Source: Marthasterias glacialis
Lineage: Eukaryota; Echinodermata; Asteroidea; Forcipulatida; Asteriidae
Length of the DNA stretch: 64,000 nt
Assembly (NCBI GenBank): GCA_911728455.2
Contig: OU452219.1
Location: 19,933,397-19,997,396 of the forward strand
Direction of reading: 5' to 3'
Position 1 is the first letter of the stretch. The number at the start of each line of letters is the position of its first letter. The notes beneath the pieces are model-generated. The model made no database searches, was not told the DNA's origin, and saw only the letters and a program-made list of their open reading frames with translations. Shown piece by piece: positions 38,244 through 51,281 of the stretch. A program made the position numbers and the translations under genes.

Positions 38244-38865
38244 GTTATATCACAACTTCATGGGATTTCCTAAAAATGAAGTGAGTTGTCTATAATTTAT
38301 TTAACAATGATTTGTATACCAGTATACGACCTAGCAAACCGACTCATGGGTATTATTATGTCTCACTGTTTTTCCAGATTATGATGACGCTATGATTAAT
38401 AAAAACATGCAAAGATGCTCCTCATCAAAACTGAAATTCGTGGCATGTGAAAACGAATGTTTTACGGACTGTTTGTGTGGTAATAACGTCACGTGATTTA
38501 TGGTCTGACCGCTCTCGGAATGGTATTAATCTAAATTGTGTCACGTGTCACATACCTCAGTGGACCTATTGATGCCGCGTCCACGTAATTGATGTTCTTA
38601 TACTTTTATATAGCAAAAGAATTCTCACTTGGGTTAAAGCTACGATAGCGGGTTGGGAATGGTCAGGGGTTCGAACAAATAACTCATGATTAAATAAAAA
38701 TAATATCAAAGCTTATACTTTTTTTATATATAAATTTGATACCTGTACCAATTGTCGTGATTGGAAATTCTGCAACGAATTGTTTATTTCGATTCGCTAA
38801 GGCGAAATAATCATTGTTCGTAAACGTGTATACCATGATATACACAATCCCCGCAGAGTATAAAG

Positions 38866-39127
38866 GCTGTGTCCGAATTGGCGGCTACGGCTGCGACTGG
38901 AGAGGTTTAACGTGACGTCACCCCAGACCTTTTTCTAATGCAGCGTGCACAAACAGACGCTGGAAATCATCAGCAGACGACGCACCGGCCATTGAGTTTG
39001 TAGATGGCTGTACCCAACATGGCTGCGAAATGAACTTTTCCTGGGGTCACGTAACCTCTCTATACTTTCAACACATGTTGGCGCGGCGATCCAGCCGTAG
39101 CCGTGTAGCCGCCAATTCGGACACAGC
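38866..39127. mobile_element. MITE with GCTGTGTCCGAATTGGCGGC ends
   Basis: GCTGTGTCCGAATTGGCGGC at the left is mirrored at the right by GCCGCCAATTCGGACACAGC, followed inward by further complementary CGGCTAC repeats. About 262 bp. A shorter relative with AGCCGCCAATTCGGAACG lies at 52745-52855. Confidence 0.75.
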
Positions 39128-41028
39128 ATAATTTTTCTATGCAGCCGAGTGGTCACTACCAATCATGCGGGCATTTTGATTTAAGCCGTTTTGCGTGCTG
39201 CGTATACCCACAACGCTGTGCGTTCAACGTTGCGCGTTCAAAAGTGCGGCATGCCCGTGTGGCAACTATCTACTGCACACAAAACGTGGTCATCTTCAGG
39301 AAGTTTTCATGGAACGGATGTAGTTTTCTCACAACCCAATAAGGCCCCGATAAAATAATCAAGTTCTTAAAACCAACATCGCCTGGTAGTGACTCACAAA
39401 CCAGTGGCAAATATTACGCACGTTATGGTCAGCAGCTTGGACCATAGCCTACATAACTTATGAATGAACGTACAAAGAATGTCCTGCTTTACATACTACA
39501 AGGATGCGGTGATGAAATGAACATTAATCAAGTGAAATTTATCGCCATGCCTAATAAATCTTCCATGATAAATCGTTTTCTTTTTATCAAAATATCAAAG
39601 AGTATAGCCCAGGCAAGGGTCTATACTTATTATGCAGCAACTAGGTGTAAAAACAATAAATAAATAAAATCAACAGATTTAAAGGAACCGGAAAAACAGT
39701 ATGAACGTTGATTCAGATATTGTTTTTAGTTTTCTCTCGACCAACGTCATCAAACAGCCATGTTTCTTTCGTCTAGTGCATTAAACCCAATAGAGGGCGG
39801 GCTTTATATCGACGACGAGGGGTAAATGACACAATTTTAAGCACAGACGATTTTTAACTTTTTTTGGTAACTCCCAAAACATACAAGAAGGCTTACGCTT
39901 AAACTCCGAAATTATGTCATTTTTAAAAATTAATATATGGACAACATAGACAAAGCAGATTCAGCAAGGACTAGACATACCCCTATAATATTGTTATAAA
40001 AATCCAAACTTTGGGAAGGAGAAGGGACCGGGGATTATAGGCGAGGAGGGCAAAGCGACAGGTTTAGGCAGACGGACAGTCGTTTCCCAACAGCACAAAA
40101 TCCCCCCTTTTAATCAGGAATGGTTGAGCCCTGCACTGAAGCCCACTCCAAAAAACAAGAGAACGGAACAAAGACCACCAAACATCTCTGATCAGAAAAA
40201 AGGGTCCCGAATGCCGAGGGGGCTTCGTATAGGAACTCTTTTTTCTATCGTTTTTTTTTTAGAACTGTTATAGAACCGTGGAGAAACCATGCCTGACATG
40301 TGTCAGAGGGAGTCCCCACCCCCCAAGTGTTCCCTTACTCTAACACACTCTTCCCCTCTTGTACAGAAGTACCCCCCTAAAATCCTCAACAGAATTCCAG
40401 AGATTTCCAGAACTCAATGAAAACACAATGATTGGTGCATGTTGTACACCCTGTCAGACAATATCGAGCCCAAAATGACGGAGAAAGGAAGTATAACTAT
40501 TGTGAAGTAAATACCCTTTTGTCAATGTCATTTTTGAGTAGTAACCAATGAGCGGTGACAGAGAACTTTTACCGCAACAAAATCCGTAATCCACAAGCGA
40601 CAAGTCTGAACACGAACGCCTTTTTACGGGATCGGGATCGAATAGATTAGAAGTTTACATTAACATAACCAGGAAAAAGCGCCCTCACTTAATTTGCATT
40701 AGACAATCTTGTTGACGAATTGGACTTTTTCCAAACCCGTGACACAACCGCATGAATAAAGTAGTACCGGCTGAAACAAGTATTAGCTTTTCGTGGTAGT
40801 GTAGGCTATAAATAACATCAAAAGGAGATACGTATCCAATTTCGATTAATTTAAGACTGTTTAAGCATGAAATTAAAGGGTAATCGTTCAATAAGTAAAG
40901 CGAATTGATATTGTTATTCGCTCCTCCCACTTGAGACACGTGGGTTCTGCGCGTGGCGTTTAGCAGACGCCATATTGCTCTGAAATCCACTCTTACCCGA
41001 CTGGAACGGTGACGGAAATCTCGTCAAA

Positions 41029-44000
41029 ATGAGTGACGACGATCCCGATGTTGACATCGAAAGTGACGTAAGTAGTCTTCGAAATACGTTCAACCGGAAT
41101 CCGTTCTTGGATGATTCGTATTGCGTTTCAGATGGCAGTTTATGCCACCCAAATGGGCCAATGTCTGTTCCGTGAAGTAATGGCCCTACCACTTGTGTGT
41201 GTTTACATGTTGACAGTCATGTATGCATTGCATTGGTAATGCTGACTGGGTGCACACATGTGAATACGCTGCCACCATTGACGGTACACCGTCAATGCGT
41301 TCTACACACGTACATTAGTATAGTGCATGTTGAGGTATACCGTATTGATTCGACGACCATGATCAGGCACTGTTGTTTACGGACGTGTGCATGTACATGT
41401 CCGTGCCAATGCAATGGTATCACAATCACATGGGTTGGGTTGGCCTTGGTTTGTTGTCTGAACATTTTAAGAATCCCAACATGAACATTTACAAGTGTTC
41501 AAATCATTGTATTCACAATTCATGCAATCTTTAGTTTGAAGAGATCACATTCACAAGCCATGTCACTATTTTAGTATTATTTGAACAACCAAGTCCATGG
41601 AATAACATTAACCATGGAGGTATTTCTACCTCCATGCATTAACAAACATCGTCATTACATTATTATGAAAATGGTGTTCATTGATTTCCAATCATTGTTA
41701 TTTGTACACATTGATTACATTTTTTAGGTCACATTTCTTTTGGGGTTGAACTTAGGCTATAGAGATAACAAGAAAACGTAGTATTCCTATCCTTTTTTTG
41801 AATCCAAACAAATACGAGATTTAAAACTGCCAAAAATAAACTAAACCCATTTTGGATTCAAAACAACCAGTCAAGATAAGCAGTTAAGTTTTGAATTGAT
41901 TGTCATATTGTCTTTTCTTTCTGATTTGATCATTTTGGTTGTTTTCCGCATTTATTACCAATAATGTAATTTAATAAAACGCGAACAAGCTCATTGTCAT
42001 TTAAATGAAGTAATAAACACTTTGGCCTAATATGCATACTATTTTATGAATAAAAGTTGAATTGGCGTGTATTGTACAGTATGTAAGGGTCCTACTAATT
42101 GCCGACCCCTGCCGACCCCTACCGACAACTCGAAAAAACCTACCAACAACTCATTCCAAATGCACTCTTAGTCACTGGTTTAAGCTTTAAATGACAGATA
42201 ATGTTACTATTATCTATCATTATTTTTACTTCTTTCACATGAGATAAATAAGTATTTTCAATCGCGGAATGTGATTTTCCGTGGCGCAGTAGTGCTGTCT
42301 GCCATGATGCTCGATTACGCGTAGTGGACTAAACCATTTACCGATGGGTATACTTAAAATTTGTATGACAACAGAGGGCGCCCTTCTAGAACTAAATAAT
42401 TCCAGAATAAACCTTCATACTCGTGTTGAATCTTTTTGTTTTTGAAGAGAAAAGGTTTTAAAATGTTCATATTTAAATGTTGTTTTCATTAAGCTAGAAA
42501 TGCTACACTTATGCTCTTGAAGGGCGCCCTCTGATGTCGTACCAATTTATACTATACCCATTGATAAATGGTTTAGTCCACTTCGCATAATCGAGCATCA
42601 TGGCGGACAGCACTACTGCGTCGCGGAAACTCACATTCCGTGATTGAAAATACTTATTTCTCTCATATCAAAGAAGTAAAAATCAGGCTTTTAGGACTCA
42701 AAGTAACATTATCTATCATTTAAAGCTTAAACCAGTGACTAAGAGTGCATTTGGAATGAGTTGTCGGTAGGTTTTTTCGAGTTGTCGGTAGGGGTCGGCA
42801 GGGGTCGGCAATTAGTAGGACCGGTATGTAAACATTTGAAATGACTCCTAAATCAAAATACAGGAGTGAACACTGTCGTTACAAACTGGACTTCTCAAAA
42901 ACTTGCTGTGTACATCAAGCCTGTATGTTGGAGCATGTAATCATTTTGATATTCTAAATCTGAGAACTATTGTATAGTTCATCGGTGTGGCCTTCTGCCT
43001 TATTTTTCACTGATTATAGCAAACATGCCATAAAAATCAGCATTGTAATGAGAGACTTTTGAGACGCTGGCGGCAGCAGACACAACAGTCCTTTGACAGT
43101 TCTGAGCTTGCGCGCACATGCTCAGTACTGCGTGTGTAGTTCTGAGCGTGTGTAGTTTCGAGCTTGTGTAGTTTTGAGCTTGCGTAGTTTTGAGCTTGCG
43201 TACCCATTCCAAATCGCTGTATTGGGGCTGATACAGTTTGGATCTGGGCACGGTGTGTACATTGTACACGGTCCACATAACTTTTTATAGTCGTACAAGT
43301 TGTTAAATGAGTGAACACATAAAACTCTACAAAATGACATGACGGGACTGAGTTTCATAGTTGCCTCACTTCAGTTTGGCAAACAAATCTTTGCAGGGAA
43401 CATCAGACCATTACAGTCTTCAGTCCTTACCCTTACATCAAACACTGTGGACTCTTCCTTTATCAGAGATTTGTAAAGTTGACATTAGTATGACAGTTAG
43501 ACAGAATAGAGTGGTAGCAGTTATATATTACTCTTTAGTGGCGCTGAGAACTGAAATTGCCCTTCCATGTGTTGTGTCAATTGACCTTTTTGGAACCAGA
43601 CTCTGCACGTGTTCACCTGTTACTATACCCAACATGACATCAAGCGCTGTGCACCATGACACCAGGTAACAAACACTGCAATTGTTTGCAGATTATTCCG
43701 AAGCATAAAGCTATTGTGTTGCATTTGTTGACAATGGATGTCAGAAGGTGAAGTCTACAGTACCAAGAATGGGTATAATGGGGTTGAAAGGGAGGGGCAC
43801 CAGGTTGAGTAGGTAAAACAGCTCTCAATAAAGTTTACCAACCAATGCCACGGTTGACATACCCACTGGATCACTAGCCAGAGTCCGTTAATTTTGGCTT
43901 TGAGCCAGTTACATGTACTCACAACAAAAATATGGTGTATGCCAGAACATTAAAGATTTATTCATAAATACCCCAGACAGTTTAGGCATTCCTATTGGTT

Positions 44001-46771
44001 GAAAGGTAGTCACATGACTGTTTAAGACCAGTTTTAATCGGCTGATAAAGACACAGCTCATAGCCACCTGCATGTTGGCGCACTAACTTACGTGGGTACT
44101 AATGTATGCCTAACGCAATCAATACATAAATGTACTCATTGTTAAATCTATGAGTACACGCGTGTACACACAAAATCATTGAAAGTCGCATTCAGTTTGG
44201 CCCTTTGAGAAAAAGGACGTGACAGGAATTAATAATTTACAAAGTACAATTTTTTGTTACAGATTTTCCTACATTAATGCACTTTTTAACAAAAAAGGGC
44301 ATTTATGAGAGGGAATAAAAGAGTAGTCACTCGGTCTCAAATGGCCGAAAACCTTGCAGGGTCGTGGCCAGGTGATAAAGGACCTAGCTTTTGCCCCGTC
44401 CTTTGATCAAACGGCCACAACCCTGCCGGTTTTACACGTATATTTAAGACTTTGTCTCCACTCTTTTATTCCCTTATTAATATACATGTCTGTATTATCA
44501 GCCCACATCAATGAATATTGAATATTGAATACATAATGCTACATTGTAGTTAGTATACTGTGCTTGTGTGAGTTTGTGTGTGATTTTTATGCTCAAACTT
44601 ACATGAGGGACTTTGGTAATATAAGCAAAACAACAAATTTCACCACTGTTTTTCTCTCATACTTTTCCCCCCGTACTGCAGGCAGAAAAGAGGGCACACC
44701 ATAATGCACTTGAGCGTAAGCGTAGAGATCATATTAAAGACAGCTTCAATTCCCTCAGAGATGCCGTACCAAACCTTGAAGGGGAAAAGGTGAGGTGTTT
44801 ACCCAACACACTACAACCATAATTATGCAGTTTTATGGGCTTGGTTGATCAAATGTAACTCCCCCCACAAAAAAAAAAAAAATAAATAAATAAATAAAAT
44901 AAAATAAAATAAAATAACTCCCAGCTTTTAACAAAACTGCCTAGGTAAAGGGTGGTTGGTCATGATCAAGATTTTTGAGTTAGATTGAAAGAGGTTTCAG
45001 TTGTACATGTATCATTGGATCAATGTTTGTGTGGTAACCTGGGATTTGTAAAAACAGTGTTTTAGTAGTTTTAACCAGGTTTGAAAAGTTTGAACCAGGG
45101 CCCAATTTCATAGAGCTGCTTAAGCAGAAAAAGTACATGTAGCTTAGCACAAACAAAATAATGCTTACCAGAATAGGATTACCAGCCAAAATAGCTTGTC
45201 ACATGTACAATCTGCGACTGGTATCCTGCTTACTTTTGCTTAGCAGACAAATTTTAAGCACTATTTTCTGCTCAAGAAGCTCTATGAAACTGGGCCCAGG
45301 GGTCAATTTTATAGCGCTGCTTATGCACAAAAAGTAGCTAAGCACAACAAAATTATGCTTACCAAAATAAGGTTTCCGGCCAAACTACCATGTCACATGT
45401 ACAATTTGTGACTGGTATCCTGCTCATTTTCGCATAGCAGAAAATGTTTAAGCACTGTTTTCTGCTTAAGTAGCTCTAGGAAACTGGGCTCTAACCAGGG
45501 TTCTTGGATTGAGATTGGGGTTGGGATTGGGAAGCCTGTTTTGACCAGAGTTAAATGTGGAAAAGGTTATCAAAAGGTCTGAAACAGGGTTGAGGGTTTT
45601 GTGATCCAGGTTGAACAACTGTGTCTCAGTTTGGCATCTTTGTTTTTTTGCAGGCATCAAGAGCCCAGATCTTGAACAAAGCAACAGAGTACATTCAATT
45701 CATGCGACGGAAGAACAACTCACACCAGTCTGACATAGATGGTTTGAAGAGACAGAACCAGCTTCTAGATCAGCAGAGTAAGAACAACCCATAAGGTTAT
45801 ATATAAGAATTACAGGGAGCACTCGCGACGCCACGCACGGAACTTCACTGACTCACCATAGGCGAAAATCCCTATGGGTCAATTGCATACAAATGTCCAC
45901 TTAGAAAATGGTTGCTGTGTGAACGGATGAGTAACCAGTGTAAATGAATGGTCCACGCCATTTTCTCAGTGGTCAAAAATGCTCCTTGTCGGGCCGTGTC
46001 GCATGGTTTGTATGCCCTCTAGTTCTTATATACAACTACGGAACAACCACAAAGTGCAATACAAACTACTGAACAACCATATTGTATTTATGCTAGACAA
46101 ATCCACACAGCCACCCCTAGGCTGGCAGTGAAAAAAGTCCGACACCTCCCCTGTTTATATTGAACTGCACTGATTGCATACGGGACATCTGACAATGGCT
46201 GCCATGGGTAAAGATCATCACTCACAAGTTGACAGAACAGCTATCTAATGTCCCGTTGTGGGGGGAAAACATGATAACAGCTCCACTGAGAAACATGGGT
46301 TGGACATTGACTTCTATAGAGTGATTGTGTAACCAAGTAGGGAAATTCCCAGCTTGTGAATATTTGGGTACAAATACCAAAATATATATATGCGGTTGGT
46401 CAGAAAGCAGGGTAGAAAATACCAAAATTAGGCACACATTTATGTAGGGGAAAATTAACAACATTAAAAAGTCTTTGAAATAATTCTGGATGTTTTCTTT
46501 TTTGTTTGACTCTTTCTCAGTTCGTCAGATTGAGAAGAATCCAGGTGACACTCAGATTGTCAGCAACGGCCTAGCCCTCCTCACCAACCCAAAAGGGTCC
46601 ACCGTCTCTGCCTTCGACGGGGGCTCTGGTTCAGACTCGGACTCGTCAGAAGAGAGATCCCGCATTCCACCAAAGAGGTTAAAAACCACACAGTCCGGCG
46701 ACAGTTCACCCAGCAGTGGGTCCGTTTCTATATCTAGTGCAAACCTATTGCCAGTCAATACCAAGACATGA
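41029..46771 (+). CDS. MAX: MAX, bHLH-leucine zipper transcription factor
   Basis: MAX is the obligate partner of MYC, MXD and MNT proteins and binds E-boxes (CACGTG) in the nucleus. Four coding exons: 41029-41067, 44682-44789, 45654-45777 and 46521-46771, giving 173 aa. The N terminus [13 protein letters not shown] is acidic, as in human MAX. Exon 2 holds the basic region [20 protein letters not shown] and helix 1, with the DNA-contacting His, Glu and Arg in place. Exon 3 holds [20 protein letters not shown] (helix 2) and the start of the zipper. Exon 4 continues the zipper and carries [11 protein letters not shown], a MAX hallmark, then Ser/Asp-rich sequence and PPKRLK, a likely nuclear localisation signal. 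The optional 9-residue exon of vertebrates was not seen in intron 1. The tail is longer than in human MAX. Confidence 0.97.
42087..42823. mobile_element. 737-bp fold-back transposable element in MAX intron 1
   Basis: The two halves are near-perfect reverse complements. GGTCCTACTAATTGCCGACC at the left is mirrored at 42803-42822. Matching continues inward for about 300 bp (for example GACTAAACCATTTA against its complement near 42570) to a loop near 42400-42510. The flanks are GTATGTAA at 42079-42086 and 42824-42831, an 8-bp target duplication typical of hAT-like or P-like elements. Short direct repeats of GCCGACCCCT lie inside each end. No coding capacity. Confidence 0.88.
43133..43196 (+). 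repeat. 16-bp minisatellite, four units
   Basis: Four consecutive 16-base units of the form TGTGTAGTTTTGAGCT, with a partial fifth (TGCGTA). It lies in MAX intron 1. Just upstream, 43067-43115 (GGCGGCAGCAGACA and AGTTCTGAGC) resembles part of the MITE at 52936. Confidence 0.75.
44310..44474. mobile_element. 165-bp MITE with AGGGAATAAAAGAGT ends
   Basis: AGGGAATAAAAGAGT at 44310 is mirrored by ACTCTTTTATTCCCT ending at 44474. Inner inverted segments include GGCCGAAAACC and ACGGCCACAACCCTGCCGG. MAX intron 1, about 200 bp before exon 2. Confidence 0.65.
45098..45297. mobile_element. Palindromic MITE with GGGCCCAATTTCATAGAG ends (first of a tandem pair)
   Basis: GGGCCCAATTTCATAGAGCT is mirrored by AGCTCTATGAAACTGGGCCC. 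The inside carries TTAAGCAG and TTGTGCTAAGC-type dyads. It is immediately followed by a second related copy. MAX intron 2. Confidence 0.75.
45299..45491. mobile_element. Palindromic MITE of the same family (second of a tandem pair)
   Basis: Starts GGTCAATTTTATAGCGCTGC and ends GTAGCTCTAGGAAACTGGGC. The interior GACTGGTATCCTGCT and GCTTACCA.AATA blocks match the first copy. The two lie head-to-tail with a single base between them. Confidence 0.7.
45789..46041. mobile_element. 253-bp MITE with CCATAAGGTTATATATA end (copy 2 of the 390-628 family)
   Basis: Flanked by AACAAC at 45783-45788 and 46042-46047, again a 6-bp target duplication. The interior matches 390-628 in the same orientation. It sits 11 bp after the splice donor of MAX exon 3. 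Confidence 0.8.
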
Positions 46772-49242
46772 TCTTTAGGCATGTCTTTAATTTAAGAAAG
46801 TAAGAGAGATGTTTTTTTTTATAATGCCCATGCTTTCCTTGTAAATTGATCGATGAATTATGCCAATATTTGTTTAGTGTGATTCGATGACATTTTCAAT
46901 CAGTGCTCGTATTGGGCATATTGGAATCACATATAGCTAAGTTCATCAGGACATAATTATCAAGGTTTGAAGTCTCTTCAAAGGTATGACTAAAATCCTG
47001 AACTGTTGTAGTAGACGTTGGCAGTGGGGCGCAATCACAAAGGATTGTTAAACATAGCTTCTTTCGAAAAACCAAATCTGACCTCAGAAAAAAAAAATTG
47101 GTTAAAAACATCTTGATTGTGCTACAGCCATGACTCTATGCTATGCATGCAGACCATAGATATAGACACACTGAAAAAAAACATACAGATCTAAAGTTTT
47201 TCATTTTGGTACAAATAAAAAATGTTGCAAAATCATGAGGAGAGTATGGGTAGTAAAAAAAAACAGCTTTTTTTCCTGTCAAATCACATTTGGTACTATG
47301 TTTTCTTGTCACTAATGTTGATATCTGGAGATGTATGGAACGTTGTTTGTGTACATTTATCTAGGAGAGTGTGTGCCTAGTTATACTGACCACTAGGTAC
47401 TGTATATCCTAGCTTTCAAGGCATCTGTGAAATATATTTTGTTTTCTTTTAGATATTTCATTCGGTGTGATATTGTTGTGTGTTTACGAAAAGTTCTTGT
47501 CGGTACAGTTTGCACGAGACTATGCTGCCCACAGTGTTTGGTTCAATGACACTGTGTTTTAAAAGACTCTGCAAATCACTCAAGTTGTCTTGGTGGGGGT
47601 GGGGGAAGGAAGACCTGCATGCAATCCCCATTACCCAGATAAAAGGTGAACAGTTTGCTGTGCAGATGACCAAGAAATCACAGATTTTGTGCGAAGGGAA
47701 CAGTTGCGATGTCACATTTCAAAGACCTACTTAGCTGAGTAAATTTGTTGGTTAAACAAATGGGAGAACTGGTCCAAGAAAAGTATAAATCTACTTGTGT
47801 TCTGTATTTCCGTTTTTTTCCTGCGAAAAACAAGATTTTTATGCGCTTTCAAAAGTAATGAGATAAGCCCCATGTGTCAACCTCCGGCAGTGATTTGTAC
47901 AGCAAACACAAATCTTTCACACAAGACTGTTTTGTATGAATTTAAAAACAAAAAATGTAATATAGTACCTTTTTACTCAGACAGTATTAATCCAAGCATA
48001 CTTTTCAGTGATCCAAAATGTATTTGGAAATCCAAAATGCAAGTCCAAATATCCAATTTGTTCATGGCATTTACATATGTATAAGAAAAGTGAAGGATTC
48101 AATTAGATAAAACAGTAAGAAAGTTTAGATCAGTCACTATGTCTAGAATACTGTGGCGGGGGTTATAACTGCATTTTTTTAGGGGGGTGGGGCAGCTGTT
48201 AGCAAAGAGTAGGAGTGCCCTTCGGTGTTGCTGTTAGGAATCAAAAATCATATTCCGCACCCATTAAAGTTTTCTTTTGAAACTTTTCACTTGTTTGGTA
48301 GCAAGGTCGAGCAACAAAGTACAACTTTGAGCTTGTACGGTGCAAAGATTGACGGATTTGAGTTGACTTAGTCAAAAATGACTGGTACTACACAATTCAA
48401 ACTGCATCGGCAGGGCACTCAGATAACAGAACATTTTAAATTGATGACATTGGTTATTTGCCACTTAAGAAATGCCCGACATTGTACCTCGAATACTGAG
48501 CAGAAACTCAGCATTACTTCTCCTGCTGCACATACTATTCTTCCAATTCTAACATTTAGTGAAATCATTTTAATCTTCCTTCAGTAGAACTGAACTGTGT
48601 TACGGTGTTTATATCTGGGATATTTTGGGAAAGAACTGTAGTTTTGTCCTCGTTTCTCCTATATGGCAGACCTTTTTACATTGGTAGAGGTTCTTATAGG
48701 GTGAAAACAGTGGGCCGTTGTGAACTGTTGTAAGTAGTTTCATCTATTCCATAGGTCTGTACGTTTGTACTGGAGTTTGAAACGTCTTGTTCTTTCTCAA
48801 ACGTTTTGTGTTGCTTGTATTTTGATTTGATTTTAATTAGCATTCCTAGGAGGGGTTCATTGATAAGAATTAACACAAACTCCCTTGGGTTAATTCAAAG
48901 TTCAGCACAACACCTGATATTTCATGGATGGAGGTAATGAAAGCAATTTACACTATATTTATATTTTAGTTTCATGGGCAAGGAAATAAGCGTATAAAAA
49001 AAAGAGAATAACATGGATAAAAGGAAAGAGTAGAACCAGCAAGAGCCTGACGGATTGCCTAAAAGAAAAGTTGCTGTCAAGGAGGCTCGCCTCTCTAGCA
49101 CACAAATAGATTGCTACTTTGCCCCTGTTCATTGCCAGTTATTTTACCTTTTTGGAATGTTCAACGGAAGCATATTGTCCTTAAGGAGCTGCCCTTTACC
49201 GAAGAAAAAGCGAGCGCCCTTTACGAGACCAAAGTGTTAGCC
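46772..49242. other. MAX 3' UTR candidate and downstream spacer
   Basis: No further coding exon. The first AATAAA after the MAX stop is at 47214-47219. The MAX transcript may run further, because vertebrate MAX has a long 3' UTR and no other gene starts here on the plus strand. Confidence 0.4.
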
Positions 49243-49382
49243 TTAACTCTTTCGCTACGGCGCACCGCTCACAGCGGCTCAGTGAATTACTGCATATGCC
49301 GGAAAGCCGCTGTCTCGAAATAAACAACATATTGAACAATTCTGTCACAGCTGTACATTACATTCCGTAGTGAAAGAGTTAA
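49243..49382. mobile_element. Short TTAA-flanked palindromic-end element (piggyBac-like MITE)
   Basis: TTAACTCTTTCGCTACGG at 49243 is mirrored by CCGTAGTGAAAGAGTTAA ending at 49382. The outer TTAA on each side fits the piggyBac target duplication, leaving a 132-bp unit. The ends start with CTC rather than the usual CCY, so the class is tentative. Confidence 0.55.
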
Positions 49383-51280
49383 GAACACAAGAACACTGCG
49401 TGGTAACACAATATCCTTATCATTCGATTATGGTGGTGGGCTGGTATGCCTGGTCCCATGCAAAACATAGACCTGTTAATGTTAAGTACAGTGCTCAGTC
49501 CACCATGATCAAACGAGTCAAGTTGTTTGGGTTAGGTTGGTTTGAATTGTGGTGGTTAATGGATCATTTTCTAACACAACAATGCAGGCCAATCATACTT
49601 CATGATTCAAAAACTAATTTTAGTAAAGGCTTGTTACTTCTCTGGGAAAGAATAATATACATTTTGGTACATCAATGTTTGTTTTGGTTTTCGTTATTGT
49701 ATATATAAAAAATTGTATCACACTGATGCGTAACAAGTTACACGTTAATTCAGTTGGAGATTTATTATTTTTGTAAGTTAATTTTGATTGCCTAAAATGG
49801 TACGGTATTTCTAGACAAACATTTATTTTGGCAAACTCCTGTCCTTGTCTTATGCATAGAGCGGTTGCAGCGAAAAGTTATAGAGTATTGCACAGCGGAT
49901 TATTTGCTAAAATACGTTTATAGCAGGGAACGAGCCACAAGCAACGTGCATTTCATATAGCAGACTTAATAATCCAAACTGCAAACCAGTCTTCAGCTTA
50001 CTTAAGGTCATAACTTGACTTGAGTAGCTCACATCAGTGTACTAATTTCAATGAGGTTTTTCCACCCAGTGTTGCAAACTTGGAATGCATTTAGACATTG
50101 GTTCATGTGGGGTTTCGTTTAGAGATGGGTTGGAGAGATGTTAGATTGTGTTGGTATTTATGTTGTATGTATTGTACATTTTTTGAACATATTTTAATTC
50201 TGAGAGTTTCTTTCTTTTGTCTGGATTAAAGGGAAGGGAGTGGGTTTGTATTATTCCCTTTTATGACAGACTCTTTAGAAGTACCTAATCAGAAGGAAAA
50301 CAAGAACGACAGAAGTAAATATGTGTAGATTTCAGTTTGTTTCTGAGTTATTACTTTTATTCGACTTGTGGATGTAGTTTACATAAACACAATGGCTTTT
50401 ATCTGTCTATTGTTCAGCATTGCTGTCAATTGGACACAGACACTATGGCCGTGTCTGATTTAAGCCCAGCTGATGCTTCGGCTCATGGCTTCCCCAAGGT
50501 TGACCTAGATCTGACTCGGGTCTGACCCCAGTGCATTCGAGTAGCTTTGACATCATTGTCGTGGCTCACCCAGGTCAGACCTAAGTAACCCGGAGCAGGG
50601 TTACTTGGGTCTTATCCGGATGAATTACACCACGACAAAAAAACTTTCTCAAATACTGCCATATTTTAGTTATTCAGCGGATCACTCTCAGGAAGTTTGT
50701 CACACTTCTTCACCCTAAAAAAGCGAGCATTAAGTTTTTTTTTATCAGAGGATGTGACTTTTTGTATTAACCTGAGCTTCCAAAAATACCTTGATGTTGC
50801 AGTTTTACCTTGAGAAAAATTATTTTACGGTCTTTTTCTTAACCCAAGAAGAGTTTGAAACAAAACACATAATGAAAGCAGTTCCGGCCTGCTGTCCAAT
50901 AATGAATGCAAGGGGAAGTTGTCGTTCAAATAGTTGTTGACGTCCACAATTCTCATCAGGGAATGTTTCGCAAGAGTTGAGTACATTTCAACTTGAGCCG
51001 ATTGTTTGTTGCAAATTTGTGACGTCAAACTTTGCATTCATATTCGCTTTAAGTAGTAAACTTGGCTTTAGGTGACGTGGCCATTGCTTTGGCTGCAGCG
51101 GCAATGGGCCTTCTCAGTGATCTTGCCTTACCCACTAAGCTTTCAAATCAGACACGGCTTCAGTATTCAGAAAGACGTGTATCTAGATTGGGCTGCAATT
51201 AAGAGTTTGGCAAACTCACAACCTTCTTGGTAATTGAAACCAATTTGACACATACATGTACACACATACATGTATCTAAT
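49383..51280. other. Spacer between MAX and FNTB
   Basis: Nothing recognised: no splice-bounded coding frame and no repeat paired within the window. Open frames here are short and lack motifs. Confidence 0.45.
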
Positions 51281-51281
51281 A

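Larger units (their letters stand above)
34413..41028. other. Intergenic region between ARF-like gene C and MAX
   Basis: About 6.6 kb with no recognised gene. It contains the inverted-repeat elements listed at 35769, 38005 and 38866. The 100-codon open frame at 36892-37194 shows no motif or splice context. The last 200 bases include GACGCCATATTG, a YY1-like GCCAT site on the likely MAX promoter side. Confidence 0.5.

Noticed and set aside
41068..44681. The optional 9-residue exon of vertebrate MAX
   Set aside because: I looked for a 27-bp exon encoding an EEQPRFQSA-like peptide in intron 1 and found none; it may be absent or too diverged.
49022..49240. Short basic open frame near KRKVAVKEARLS as a transposase remnant
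   Set aside because: Too short to assign; it breaks after about 60 codons, and no domain motif is visible.
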